NCBI RefSeq assembly: GCF_006542765.1
Contig: NZ_SKCD01000011.1
Location: forward strand, 733,619 to 797,618
Length of the DNA: 64,000 nucleotides
Reading direction: 5' to 3'
From: Paenibacillus luteus
Lineage (GTDB): Bacteria > Bacillota > Bacilli > Paenibacillales > Paenibacillaceae
How positions within the stretch are numbered: the first letter of the stretch is position 1; every line of letters starts with the position of its first letter. The translations under genes were made by a program, and so were the position numbers. Below, one piece after another: positions 55,785 through 64,000 of this stretch. Below the pieces are notes generated by a model. That model ran no database searches, was not told the origin of the DNA, and was given only the letters and a program-made list of their open reading frames with translations.

Positions 55785-55949
55785 GTCTAGACTCAAACCA
55801 CAATCAACCGAGCAATTTCATTGAATTCCGAAGGTTTAGATTCCGTTATCGTATCTTTAGGTTGCGCTATTTAACGTCGCTAATGTTGCCCCTATACTTG
55901 AGATAGGCTATAGGATTGCGATTGATTTGACAAGCTGGAGGATATGAAA

Positions 55950-57149
55950 ATGATGTTTAATGAAAATACTAAATTAGGTGATCTGCTAGAGAACAAGCAG
56001 GCTGCAGCGGTGCTTGAGAAGTTTCTGCCTGGAATCTCAACCGATCCTAAGACGAGCATGGGAAAAGGATTTACACTTAAGCAATTGGCTGCATTTCCTC
56101 AATCGAGTCTATCTGAAGAAATCGTAGCAGAAATCGTGTCGGATTTAAAAGATATTACGATGAATCTGAGTGAAGATCGCAGCAATTTTGAACCTATAGC
56201 AACAAAAACTGATTTGGAATTTGTAAATCATGAAATACCAACAAATGAACCTATAATTGCGACGTCCAAAGATAATATACAAATACGGGATCCCTTCATT
56301 TTACGAAGCGACCGCGACCACTGTTATTATCTTTACGGTACAACAGACAAAGATACATGGACAGGACCTGGAAAGGGATTTAATGTATATCGAAGCGAAG
56401 ACTTGGAGCAATGGCAAGGTCCCTATCCTGCATTTCGACCACAACCCGACTTTTGGGCAAATATCAATTTTTGGGCGCCAGAAGTGCACGAGTATAAAGG
56501 AAAATATTATATGTTGGCTTCATTTAAAGCTGATGGAGTTTGTAGAGGGACACAGATTCTAGTATCTGACGAGCCTATTGGTCCCTATAAGCCTCATAGC
56601 AAGAAACCAGTAACTCCTGATAAGTGGGAATCTTTGGACGGAACCTTATTTATTGACGATGATGGTCGGCCTTGGATGGTTTTTTGCCACGAATTTACAC
56701 AGATCGAAAATGGCACAATTGATGCTATCCAGCTCTCTGAATCTTTGGAAAGCACTATAGGAGAGCCCATCTGCTTGTTTGCAGCATCGGAAGCACCATG
56801 GGCTAATGAAATGTTTCCAGGAACTCCCTTTTACGTCACTGACGGTCCCTTCATGCATCGCTGTACAGACGGAACCTTGTTAATGTTATGGTCAAGCTAC
56901 AAGGATGGAAAATACGCACAAGGAATTGCTAGATCGGAATCTGGGCAGATTCAGGGCCCATGGCTGCAAAATAATGCTCCGTTGTTTGAAGGCGATGGCG
57001 GTCATGGCATGATATTCAAGACATTCGAAGACGAGGTGTTATTGGTGTTGCATTCTCCAAACGATACTCCGAATGAGAGAGTCATGTTCATCAAGCTCAA
57101 GGAAGATAATGGTGAGCTTACTATCGTAACCCCCACTGTGTCAGACTAG
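55950..57149 (+). CDS. GH43-family glycoside hydrolase with N-terminal helical domain
   Basis: About 399 residues, no signal peptide. The N-terminal 75 residues (KLGDLLENKQAAAVLEKFLP, GFTLKQLAAFP) form a helical module found attached to several Paenibacillus glycosidases. The five-bladed propeller follows, with catalytic base D114 in IRDPFIL, and WAPEVHEYKGKYYML, SLDGTLFIDDDG (D230) and TDGPFM as family segments. GH43 enzymes release arabinose or xylose from oligosaccharides. The ATG at 55950 has GGAGG eight bases upstream. It is isolated among gene fragments, with an IS remnant directly behind. Confidence 0.88.
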   Translation: MMFNENTKLGDLLENKQAAAVLEKFLPGISTDPKTSMGKGFTLKQLAAFPQSSLSEEIVAEIVSDLKDITMNLSEDRSNFEPIATKTDLEFVNHEIPTNEPIIATSKDNIQIRDPFILRSDRDHCYYLYGTTDKDTWTGPGKGFNVYRSEDLEQWQGPYPAFRPQPDFWANINFWAPEVHEYKGKYYMLASFKADGVCRGTQILVSDEPIGPYKPHSKKPVTPDKWESLDGTLFIDDDGRPWMVFCHEFTQIENGTIDAIQLSESLESTIGEPICLFAASEAPWANEMFPGTPFYVTDGPFMHRCTDGTLLMLWSSYKDGKYAQGIARSESGQIQGPWLQNNAPLFEGDGGHGMIFKTFEDEVLLVLHSPNDTPNERVMFIKLKEDNGELTIVTPTVSD

Positions 57150-57179
57150 TTGTCGTACCCCTCTCTTGAAAGTATAGTA

Positions 57180-58420
57180 AATAGAAAGAGAGACTGAGGT
57201 AGATGACAATGACTAAACCGAGTAAAGAGTTGAAGCTTGGCGAGATGCATGTATGCAAGCGAATGGCGGTGTTGCTAAGCAAGCTACAAAGCTACAAAAA
57301 GAACTTCGCGTCAAAGAACAAAAAGTGAAAGTACTCTCTCGTGAGCTGCAACGGAAGGAATCTGCCATAGCGGAAACAGCTCAGCTACCTTGCTCGTGTT
57401 GCGAAAAAAGGCCCAAGCGATATGGGGGGACCAAGAGGACGAATGATCAGTGCCTCAGATCGTCAATTAGCCGTATCACTACTGATTCAGGAAGCCGTAG
57501 AAGCCGGTGAAAGGGAATTCTTAGCGTGCAAAGCGCTTAAACTTACACAAATGACTTTACAACGTTGGTTAAATCAAGACGTATATGAGGATCAGCGACT
57601 TCATGCAAAACGACAGTCACCAGCCAACAAGCTTAGCGATTCCGAGCAATAACAAATCATTACCCTCATCCATCAACCTGAGTTTAGGAGCTTACCGCCT
57701 AGTCAGATTGTGCCTAGACTGACAGATCAGGGCACGTATATTGGATCAGAATCTACCTTCTATCGCGTCATGCACCAAATCAAGTCTGGATGTGGGATAT
57801 TACCTGGCTCACAGGTCCTGTGAAAGGCTTCTATTCCATCTCTATCTTGTCATCGATTTATTTAGCCGAAAAATCGTGGGCTAGGAAATTTGGGAGGAAG
57901 AATCCGCAGAGCATGCGAGCCAATTAATCCATAGAACCGTACTAAGTGAGCAATGTCTGATCCGCAAGAGTCCTCTCGTGTTACATTAAGACAATCACAG
58001 TCCCATGAAGGGCTCAAGTCTGCTAGAGATGCTGTATAGTCTTGGCATTACACCGTCGAGAAGCAGACCACGAGTCAGTAATGACAACCCCTATGCGGAA
58101 TCCATATTCCGAATGTGTAAGTATCGTCCTGAATACCCCACAAACGGCTTTGAGAACATACATAAAGCTTGTGAATGGGTGCTGCGTTTTGTACATTTGT
58201 ACAATGCAGTGCATGGTCACAGTGGGCTTAATTTTCTGACGCCTAGCCAAAGGCACCAAGGACTAGCGAAGCAGATATTTGAGAAACGACAACAGGTCTA
58301 TGAAGCAGCAAAAGCCTTACATCCAACACGTTGGTCAGGAAGTACCCACAACTGGAGTTTAGAAGAAGAAGTGCGGCTAAACCCCGAAAATGGCTTCTAC
58401 TTCAATAATATAGGATAAAG
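57180..58420 (+). mobile_element. Degenerate IS3-family element
   Basis: Frames in three phases make up an IS3-type transposase: a coiled-coil piece (57253-57510), a helix-turn-helix piece MGGPRGRMISASDRQLAVSL (57422-57652), a middle part with DITWLTGPVKGFYS, and the C-terminal integrase core (58005-58418) with NDNPYAESIFRMCKYRPEYP holding the catalytic Glu. Several frameshifts and stops show it is inactive. A hairpin AATAACCTA/TAGGTTATT follows at 58421-58462. Confidence 0.85.
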
Positions 58421-58467
58421 AATAACCTATAACTCCACTTTAACGTGTTGTTGTAGGTTATTTTATT
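58420..58467 (+). terminator. Hairpin downstream of the IS3 remnant
   Basis: AATAACCTA/TAGGTTATT stem with a 24-base loop and a short T-rich tail on the plus strand. Confidence 0.55.
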
Positions 58468-58534
58468 CATGCTATGTAGTTAGATGACTCTGGGTTAGCC
58501 TATCTTTATATGAGTTAGTCATGACGAACTCATA

Positions 58535-58640
58535 CGAATAAGAACCGGTAATGGAGCTTGTCGTGATGCAATAAGTCTTGGAAGCATTCCAGTCATGCAG
58601 GTCGGAGGAGCACAAATAATAAAGGCCGTTTTGTTTAAAC
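58535..58640 (+). pseudogene. Short coding scrap, possibly from an amidohydrolase
   Basis: A plus-strand frame reads RTGNGACRDAISLGSIPVMQ then VGGAQIIKAVLF before a stop. It resembles the RDA...IP segment in the N-terminal half of imidazolonepropionase-like amidohydrolases, and the C-terminal half of such a gene lies just beyond repeat copy D. Confidence 0.4.
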
Positions 58641-58694
58641 ATCGCGTTCTCTTTTAAAGAACTCAGCCTTATTTAGATTTTTTGATTCATGAGC

Positions 58695-58780
58695 AAAAAA
58701 AAACCACCCAAAAGGGTGGCCCGTACTCATGATGAGCACTATAGGATTTGGATAGGAGTGGAGAGTCCTGGATTGGATCG
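58695..58780 (-). repeat. Dispersed ~90-bp repeat, copy D (candidate small RNA)
   Basis: Minus strand: AGGA-CTCTCCAC-TCCT hairpin, CTCAT-G-ATGAG palindrome, then CCACCC-TTTT-GGGTGG followed by nine T. Very similar to copy B over the 3' two thirds. It lies inside the remains of an amidohydrolase gene. Confidence 0.6.
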
Positions 58781-58784
58781 ATAT

Positions 58785-59169
58785 TATGAACTCAAGCTTC
58801 AATACGTTTCCGCTAGGCAATATGGAGAACAGCTTTAAGAATGTGATGGACCTACACCGTGCCGGAGTTGATATTCTGGTAGGGACGGATGTTACGCCGG
58901 TTCCTGTCCGAATCTTGGCGGCCTTGCACATGGAGCCAGCGTCCATCATGAAATACAATTGCTGGTGAAGGCCGGGTTCACTCCGATAGAAGCTCTTCAG
59001 TCGGTTACCGCAAAACTGGCCCGTTGCTTTGGTCTTAACGATCGTGGTCGTATTGCCGAAGGTACGCGCGCTGACCTTTTTTAGTAACCGGTGATTCGAG
59101 ACAACCAACAGCTCAGATACCTTGTCGATCAAATTCGTGTGGTTCAAAGGTGTGCAACAACGATATTAA
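58785..59169 (+). pseudogene. C-terminal remnant of an imidazolonepropionase-like amidohydrolase
   Basis: Three frames in succession encode DLHRAGVDILVGTDVTPVPV, then LLVKAGFTPIEALQSVTAKL with GRIAEGTRADL, then DTLSIKFVWFKGVQQ and a stop. The metal-binding aspartate is in GTDV. At least two frameshifts and a small deletion make it a pseudogene. Confidence 0.8.
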
Positions 59170-59559
59170 TCAGAGTCGATATCCCCGTATAATGTCATCA
59201 GAGCGATTTCATACGCTATTAAGGAACTAGATAATGCCAATGTAAACGAAATAATTACATGGCCGCCCCCTACAAACATATAAAACATTAACCGCCCTCG
59301 ACATGCTAAGCCAGTGATGAGGGCGGTTATTTCCGGTCCGCATACCCGGTCTCCATGTTTTCTTATGTTTTTCTATCAACGGTACTTGTGATAAGTGTGG
59401 TTTATTGGAAATATTGTAAATTTTTATTTCAAATTATCAAACCTTGTTTTAAGTCTACACGTGTACGTGGACGACGTGAAGCTGAGTTAATCGAAATCAA
59501 AATATTAATAAACGCCCCGGGAGCTTAATCTTCCGGGGCGTTGTTCATGAGCTTCCCTT
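59170..59559. other. Intergenic region with two hairpins
   Basis: No gene seen. AACCGCCCTC/GAGGGCGGTT (59290-59328) is a possible bidirectional terminator; a second terminator at 59505-59542 belongs to the surface-protein gene. Confidence 0.6.
59505..59542 (-). terminator. Intrinsic terminator of the surface-protein gene
   Basis: AACGCCCCGG/CCGGGGCGTT stem (10 bp, GC-rich) with TTTATTAATATTTT after it on the minus strand, 18 bases after the stop. Confidence 0.9.
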
Positions 59560-62500
59560 CTATTCCCTTCGTTGCGCCAGCATGTTCAGCAGTACCGATA
59601 CCGCTTCCGCTCGAGTCGCACGCGAATCACCGTTGAACGTATTGTCGCCCGGGCCTTTCATGATGCCTAACTTCCTCATGGCCTCTGCCGCTCCCTTCGC
59701 CCATGAAGGGATGCTCGCATCGTCCGCGAAGCCGGTCACGGCATTCGAATCGACCGCCAGCTTCAACGCTTTCGTGATCATCGCCGCCATCTCCGCGCGG
59801 GTAACGGCGGCGCTCGGACGGAAAGTGCCGTCTTCGTAGCCGTCAACGATGCCTGCTTGCACCGCACGCACGACCGCGTCTTTCGCCCATGTCGGAATGC
59901 TCGCCTTATCCGCGAAATCCGTATCAGTTCCTTCGGCTGGAAGCTTCAAAGCGTTCATCAGCATGACGGCGAATTCTGCGCGAGTAACCGAATGGTTCGG
60001 TTTGAACGTTCCGTCCGCGTAGCCTTTGACCCATCCGCCGCCGATTGCCTGCTTGACGAACTTCTCCGACCAGTGGCCCGAGATATCGTCGAATTCAATG
60101 TCCGACGCGGGCTCATCGGATACGGCGAACACGGCGTATTTCGTAAAGTGATCGACTTCGACGACGATTTTATTGCCGTTGACGACGCCGCCGACTTCCA
60201 CCCAAACCTTCTTCGCTTCGTCGTAATAATACACGGCCGCTTTCTGGTTTTGACCGATCGCTTTCGCGTCAAACGCGAAAGTCAGGGTGACCGGCTTCAA
60301 GAAATTTTCCGAGAAGTTTTTCAAAATCTCGTAGACCGGGCTCGCCAAAACGTCATCTTCCGTTAAGAGTCCTTGCGCGTCCAGCAATCTATCGATGGTT
60401 AGCTTCAGTTCTTTGTCCGTGGCGTTCGCCGGAATGTTGATCGTTACCGCATTCTCGTAACGAACTTCGCCTGTCTTGCCTACGGGAAGCAGAAGCTCGC
60501 CAATCTCCACGACGACTTTGCCGTTATCAGGCTTCGCCGGAACGCCTACTTCGTGATCAGCCACAATCGCCGTCCACTTCGCGTACAGCGTCGTTTTTGC
60601 CGTTACCGTATCCGTGCCGAATTGCCATTCCGTAGCGCCAGCCGCTTCCTTGTACCAGCCCCCGAAGGTGAAGCCCGCTTTCGTCGGATTCGCCGGAGCC
60701 GCAATCTTCGCCCCCGCGGTCACGCCGGTCAAGCCCGCGACCGGGCTGCCTCCTTGCGAATCGAACGTCACCGTGTACGTCGGATCCGGCGTCCACTTCG
60801 CGTACAGCGTCACGTTCGCCGTTACTGTATCCGTGCCGAATTGCCATTCCGTAGCGCCAGACGCTTCCTTGTACCAGCCTGCGAAGGTGAAGCCGGCTTT
60901 CGTCGGATTCGCCGGAGCCGCGATCTTCGCCCCCGCGGTCACGCCGGTCAAGCCCGCGACGGGGCTCCCCCCTTGCGAATTGAACGTCACCGTGTACGTC
61001 GGATCCGGCGTCCACTTCGCATACAGCGTCACGTTCGCCGTTACCGTATCCGTGCCGAATTGCCATTCCGTAGCGCCAGCCGCTTCCTTGTACCAGCCCC
61101 CGAAGGTGAAGCCGGCTTTCGTCGGATTCGCCGGAGCCGCGATCTTCGCCCCCGCGCTAATGTCGGTCAAAACCGCTACAGGACTGCCTCCTTGCGAATC
61201 GAACGTCACCGTGTACGTCGGATCCGGCGTCCACTTCGCGTACAGCGTCACGTTCGCCGTTACTGTATCCGTGCCGAATTGCCATTCCGTAGCGCCAGAC
61301 GCTTCCTTGTACCAGCCTGCGAAGGTGAAGCCGGCTTTCGTCGGATTCGCCGGAGCCGCGATCTTCGCCCCCGCGGTCACGCCGGTCAAGCCCGCGACGG
61401 GGCTCCCCCCTTGCGAATTGAACGTCACCGTGTACGTCGGATCCGGCGTCCACTTCGCATACAGCGTCACGTTCGCCGTTACCGTATCCGTGCCGAATTG
61501 CCATTCCTTAGCGCCAGCCGCTTCCTTGTACCAGCCCCCGAAGGTGAAGCCGGCTTTCGTCGGATTCGCCGGAGCCGCGATCTTCGCCCCCGCGCTAATG
61601 TCGGTCAAAACCGCTACAGGACTGCCTCCTTGCGAATCAAAGGCCACCGTGTACGTCGGATCCGGCGTCCACTTCGCATACAGCGTCACGTTCGCTGTTA
61701 CCGTATCCGTGCCGAATTGCCATTCCGTAGCGCCAGCCACTTCCTTGTACCAGCCCGCGAAGGTGAAGCCGGCTTTCGTCGGATTCGCCGGAGCCGCGAT
61801 CTTCGCCCCCGCGCTCACGCCGGTCAAGCCCGCGACGGGGCTCCCTCCTTGCGAATTGAACGTCACCGTGTACGTCGGATCCGGCGTCCACTTCGCGTAC
61901 AGCGTCACGCTAGCCGTTACCGTATCCGTGCCGAATTGCCATTCCGTAGAACCAGACGCTTCCTTGTACCAGCCCTCGAAGGTGAAGCCAGCTTTCGTTG
62001 GATTCACTGGAGCCGTGATCTTCGCTCCCGCGCTCACGCCGGCCGAGTCTGCAACCGCGCTTCCTCCTTGCGAATCGAACGTCACCGTGTACGTTGGATT
62101 CGGCGTCCACTTCGCGTACAGCGTCACGTTCGCCGTTACCGTATCCGTGCCAAATTGCCATTCCGTAGAGACAGCCGCTTCCTTGTACCAGCCCTCGAAG
62201 GTGAAGCCGGCTTTCGTTGGATTCGCAGGAGCCGCGATCTTCGCTCCCACGCTAATATCGGTCAAGCCCGCAACCACGCTTCCTCCTTGCGAATCGAATG
62301 TCACCGTGTACAAGTCAGGGATGACCGCTTGCAAGACGAGCCCGTTAAGCCCCACAGCCACGAACGCGCCGCTACCATAGCTGACGTCCGTCAACTGCTT
62401 CGATGTCGTAAGTGTCTGGGTCGTCCAACTCGTGCCATCCGTGGATTTCGCGATTCTATTCGGCGATCCTACGGCCACGAACTCGCCGTTGCCATAGCTA

Positions 62501-64000
62501 ACGGCCATAGGATACCCACGAACGCCCGTCGATGAGTTCGTCCAATCGATGCCATTCGAAGATGTCACCACGGCTCCGTCGGACAAGCCCGCCATGAACT
62601 TTCCGTTACCGTATACGACGCTATAGATCCCGTCCGAAGTATTCGAAGTCCGGCTCGTCCAAGTCTCTAAGTCGCCGGAAGTCAAGATCGTACCGCCGAT
62701 GCCGACAGCCACGTACATGCCGTCGCCGTATGCGATGTCCCAAAGATTTTGCGAAGTGCCAGAAGTTCGACTCGTCCAGCTTACGCCGTCGTCGGAGGTC
62801 GCCAGCGCCCCTGCAGCACCCACCATCACGAACTTGCCATTCACGAACGAAACGCCGAATTGCGTGCTGCCGAACGTACGGCTTGTCCAACTCGCGCCGT
62901 CGCCCGAAGTCAAGATCGATCCGCTGCTACCCACGGCCACGAACGTACCGTTGCCGAAGCTCACGTCGTATAGCGATTGCGAAGTGCCCGAAGTCCGAAT
63001 CGTCCAGTTTGCGCCGCCGCTCGAAGACATGATCGTCCCGGCATATCCCACGGCCACATACGTACCGTTGCCATAACTAATGGCATTAAGATCTTGACTG
63101 GTTCCCACTGTACGAACAACCCAACTCGTCCCATCGTTGGAAGTCAAGATCGTTCCCCCGTAGCCTACCGACAAGTATGTGCCATTGCCGAATACGATCC
63201 CGTTCAGGATCGAAAGCGTGACCGCATCGCGTTTCACCCACGCCACTCCGTCGACGGAGGCGTAGACGAGTCCGTTATGGCCCACGGCCACAAAATCACC
63301 GTTGCCGTAAGTGACGTCTTCCAGCGTTAGTCTAGTATCCAAATGTTGCTTCGTCCAACTCACGCCGTCGCCTGAAGTCACCATCGCGCCAGCAAACCCC
63401 ACCGCAACATACGTGCCGTTACCGAAGGCAATGCCATAGAGATCCGGAGTATTGCCGGGCGAGGCGTCACTCCAGGCTACTCCGTCAGAGGAAGTCAATA
63501 TCGTCCCGAATTCCCCTACCGCCACAAATTTGGCCGAACCATATACGACGTCCGTCAGGTTCTCATCGGCACTCGAAGTACGACTCGACCAATTCTCTCC
63601 GTCAGCAGAAGTCAAGATCGTCCCAGCGTCTCCTACCGCCACGTACAAGCCGTTTCCGTAGCCGACACCCTCTAGAAATTCAAAGGTTCCCGACGTGCGA
63701 GATGTCCAGTTCACCCCATCGCCCGAAGAGACGATCACGCCTCTTTCGCCTATCGCCACATACTTGCCGTTCCCGTATACGACGTCATTGAAATAATAAG
63801 GGAATCCCAGGCTAGACCAACGGTTCGTCCAGCTCGTTAAGTCGGTGGAGGTCAGCAGAGTGCCGTTCCCCCCAACGGCCACGTATGTACCGTCGTTGTA
63901 AGCGACGCCTTGCAGATTATCGGACGTCGGATACGGACTCCGAATCGTCCAATCATATGCGGCCGCCGGGTCCGCGTACGCCGGAATCATTCCCGTTAAC
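59560..64000 (-). CDS. SLH-anchored repeat-rich surface protein, 5' end beyond the window
   Basis: At least 1480 codons; the frame is open to the right edge (LTGMIPAYADPAAAYDW looks like the end of a signal peptide), so the start is outside. In order: about 13 repeats of roughly 44 residues of the type GNGTYVAVG...TSGDGVSWTSRTSG, a beta-propeller pattern; eight 73-residue Listeria-Bacteroides (Flg_new/InlB B-type) repeats YTVTFDSQGGSPVAG...LYAKWTPDPT; a ZU5-like region ending in HFTKYAVFAVSDE; and three SLH domains (FDDISGHW, VKGYADGTFKPNHSVTRAEF) that bind pyruvylated cell-wall polymer. A surface adhesin or ligand-binding protein; ligand unknown. Confidence 0.9.
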   Translation of the reverse strand, partial: LTGMIPAYADPAAAYDWTIRSPYPTSDNLQGVAYNDGTYVAVGGNGTLLTSTDLTSWTNRWSSLGFPYYFNDVVYGNGKYVAIGERGVIVSSGDGVNWTSRTSGTFEFLEGVGYGNGLYVAVGDAGTILTSADGENWSSRTSSADENLTDVVYGSAKFVAVGEFGTILTSSDGVAWSDASPGNTPDLYGIAFGNGTYVAVGFAGAMVTSGDGVSWTKQHLDTRLTLEDVTYGNGDFVAVGHNGLVYASVDGVAWVKRDAVTLSILNGIVFGNGTYLSVGYGGTILTSNDGTSWVVRTVGTSQDLNAISYGNGTYVAVGYAGTIMSSSGGANWTIRTSGTSQSLYDVSFGNGTFVAVGSSGSILTSGDGASWTSRTFGSTQFGVSFVNGKFVMVGAAGALATSDDGVSWTSRTSGTSQNLWDIAYGDGMYVAVGIGGTILTSGDLETWTSRTSNTSDGIYSVVYGNGKFMAGLSDGAVVTSSNGIDWTNSSTGVRGYPMAVSYGNGEFVAVGSPNRIAKSTDGTSWTTQTLTTSKQLTDVSYGSGAFVAVGLNGLVLQAVIPDLYTVTFDSQGGSVVAGLTDISVGAKIAAPANPTKAGFTFEGWYKEAAVSTEWQFGTDTVTANVTLYAKWTPNPTYTVTFDSQGGSAVADSAGVSAGAKITAPVNPTKAGFTFEGWYKEASGSTEWQFGTDTVTASVTLYAKWTPDPTYTVTFNSQGGSPVAGLTGVSAGAKIAAPANPTKAGFTFAGWYKEVAGATEWQFGTDTVTANVTLYAKWTPDPTYTVAFDSQGGSPVAVLTDISAGAKIAAPANPTKAGFTFGGWYKEAAGAKEWQFGTDTVTANVTLYAKWTPDPTYTVTFNSQGGSPVAGLTGVTAGAKIAAPANPTKAGFTFAGWYKEASGATEWQFGTDTVTANVTLYAKWTPDPTYTVTFDSQGGSPVAVLTDISAGAKIAAPANPTKAGFTFGGWYKEAAGATEWQFGTDTVTANVTLYAKWTPDPTYTVTFNSQGGSPVAGLTGVTAGAKIAAPANPTKAGFTFAGWYKEASGATEWQFGTDTVTANVTLYAKWTPDPTYTVTFDSQGGSPVAGLTGVTAGAKIAAPANPTKAGFTFGGWYKEAAGATEWQFGTDTVTAKTTLYAKWTAIVADHEVGVPAKPDNGKVVVEIGELLLPVGKTGEVRYENAVTINIPANATDKELKLTIDRLLDAQGLLTEDDVLASPVYEILKNFSENFLKPVTLTFAFDAKAIGQNQKAAVYYYDEAKKVWVEVGGVVNGNKIVVEVDHFTKYAVFAVSDEPASDIEFDDISGHWSEKFVKQAIGGGWVKGYADGTFKPNHSVTRAEFAVMLMNALKLPAEGTDTDFADKASIPTWAKDAVVRAVQAGIVDGYEDGTFRPSAAVTRAEMAAMITKALKLAVDSNAVTGFADDASIPSWAKGAAEAMRKLGIMKGPGDNTFNGDSRATRAEAVSVLLNMLAQRRE
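60570..62310 (-). repeat. Eight tandem 219-bp repeats inside the surface-protein gene
   Basis: Each 219-bp unit encodes one 73-residue module. Units alternate in type: the segment GCGCTAATGTCGGTCAAAAC occurs at 61154 and again at 61592, exactly 438 bp (two units) apart, so a two-unit block was duplicated recently. Outer units are more divergent. Confidence 0.9.

Noticed and set aside
58635..59147. A 170-codon minus-strand frame sharing a peptide with the frame at 8641-8823
   Set aside because: The shared peptide is only the translation of repeat copies B and D; copies A and C do not keep that frame, while RNA structure is kept in all four.
60570..62310. Regular repeats that could suggest a CRISPR array
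   Set aside because: The 219-bp units are in-frame protein repeats without short spacers, and no cas genes are near.
60553..62535. A 660-codon open frame and a 588-codon open frame on the plus strand across the surface-protein repeats
   Set aside because: They mirror the 219-bp repeats of the real gene on the other strand, are extremely biased in composition (Arg-rich or Pro/Val-rich), and have no ribosome site or family motif.

Overview
The window looks like a chromosome segment of a Paenibacillaceae member (Paenibacillus or Cohnella type). The signs are several AraC-type regulators, two YesM/YesN-like two-component systems each beside an LplB/LplC/solute-binding importer, very large secreted glycoside hydrolases, an SLH-domain surface protein, purine-rich Shine-Dalgarno sites and many TTG/GTG starts. 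No rRNA, tRNA or CRISPR array was seen. Assignment to the genus is inference; nothing here is a taxonomic marker.

Layout. 1-1.4 kb: response regulator (cut by the edge), phospholipid-methyltransferase-like protein, DedA protein. 1.5-5.6 kb: a tightly coupled operon of a GliT/thioredoxin-reductase-like flavoenzyme, a DHA2-type MFS exporter and a SAM methyltransferase, with an adjacent Rrf2 regulator and repeated operator-like boxes. 6.2-7.3 kb: a divergent GAPDH. 8.9-13.1 kb: siderophore uptake (AraC regulator, lipoprotein binding protein, two FecCD permeases) with two Fur-box-like palindromes; the regulator and binding protein share one open frame. 13.4-21.5 kb: sugar importer 1, its histidine kinase and response regulator, and a PhyH dioxygenase. 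21.6-25.7 kb (+ strand): two AraC regulators and a GH36-like alpha-galactosidase. 25.9-30.9 kb: a five-gene catabolic operon (nitrilase-fold hydrolase, sugar-phosphate isomerase-like, Gfo/Idh, 2-hydroxyacid dehydrogenase, zinc-type alcohol dehydrogenase). 31.2-37.0 kb: a 1935-residue secreted GH39/GH5-like enzyme. 37.2-38.1 kb: gene debris. 38.2-47.1 kb: ferredoxin-NADP reductase-like enzyme, sugar importer 2, its two-component system and an AraC regulator. 47.3-54.7 kb: Rieske protein, amidohydrolase, 1042-residue secreted hydrolase, ADP-ribosylglycohydrolase-like protein and AraC regulator. 54.7-59.2 kb: GH43 enzyme surrounded by remnants of IS elements and broken genes. 59.6-64 kb: a repeat-rich SLH-anchored surface protein, cut by the window end.

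How it fits together. Most of the window is an accessory polysaccharide-use region. A 40-bp element with two TACG boxes exactly 20 bp apart lies upstream of importer 1, the five-gene catabolic operon and the giant secreted hydrolase, which suggests one regulon run by the neighbouring YesN-like regulator, with cre-like sites adding catabolite control. Importer 2 has its own direct repeat (21 bp period), and a third shared module precedes the amidohydrolase and the 1042-residue hydrolase.

The most unusual signal is a family of four dispersed ~90-bp repeats, all on the minus strand, that fold as a hairpin with an invariant CUCUCCA loop, a middle hairpin and an intrinsic terminator. They look like a multicopy small RNA family with an anti-Shine-Dalgarno loop, or a mobile element with that structure.
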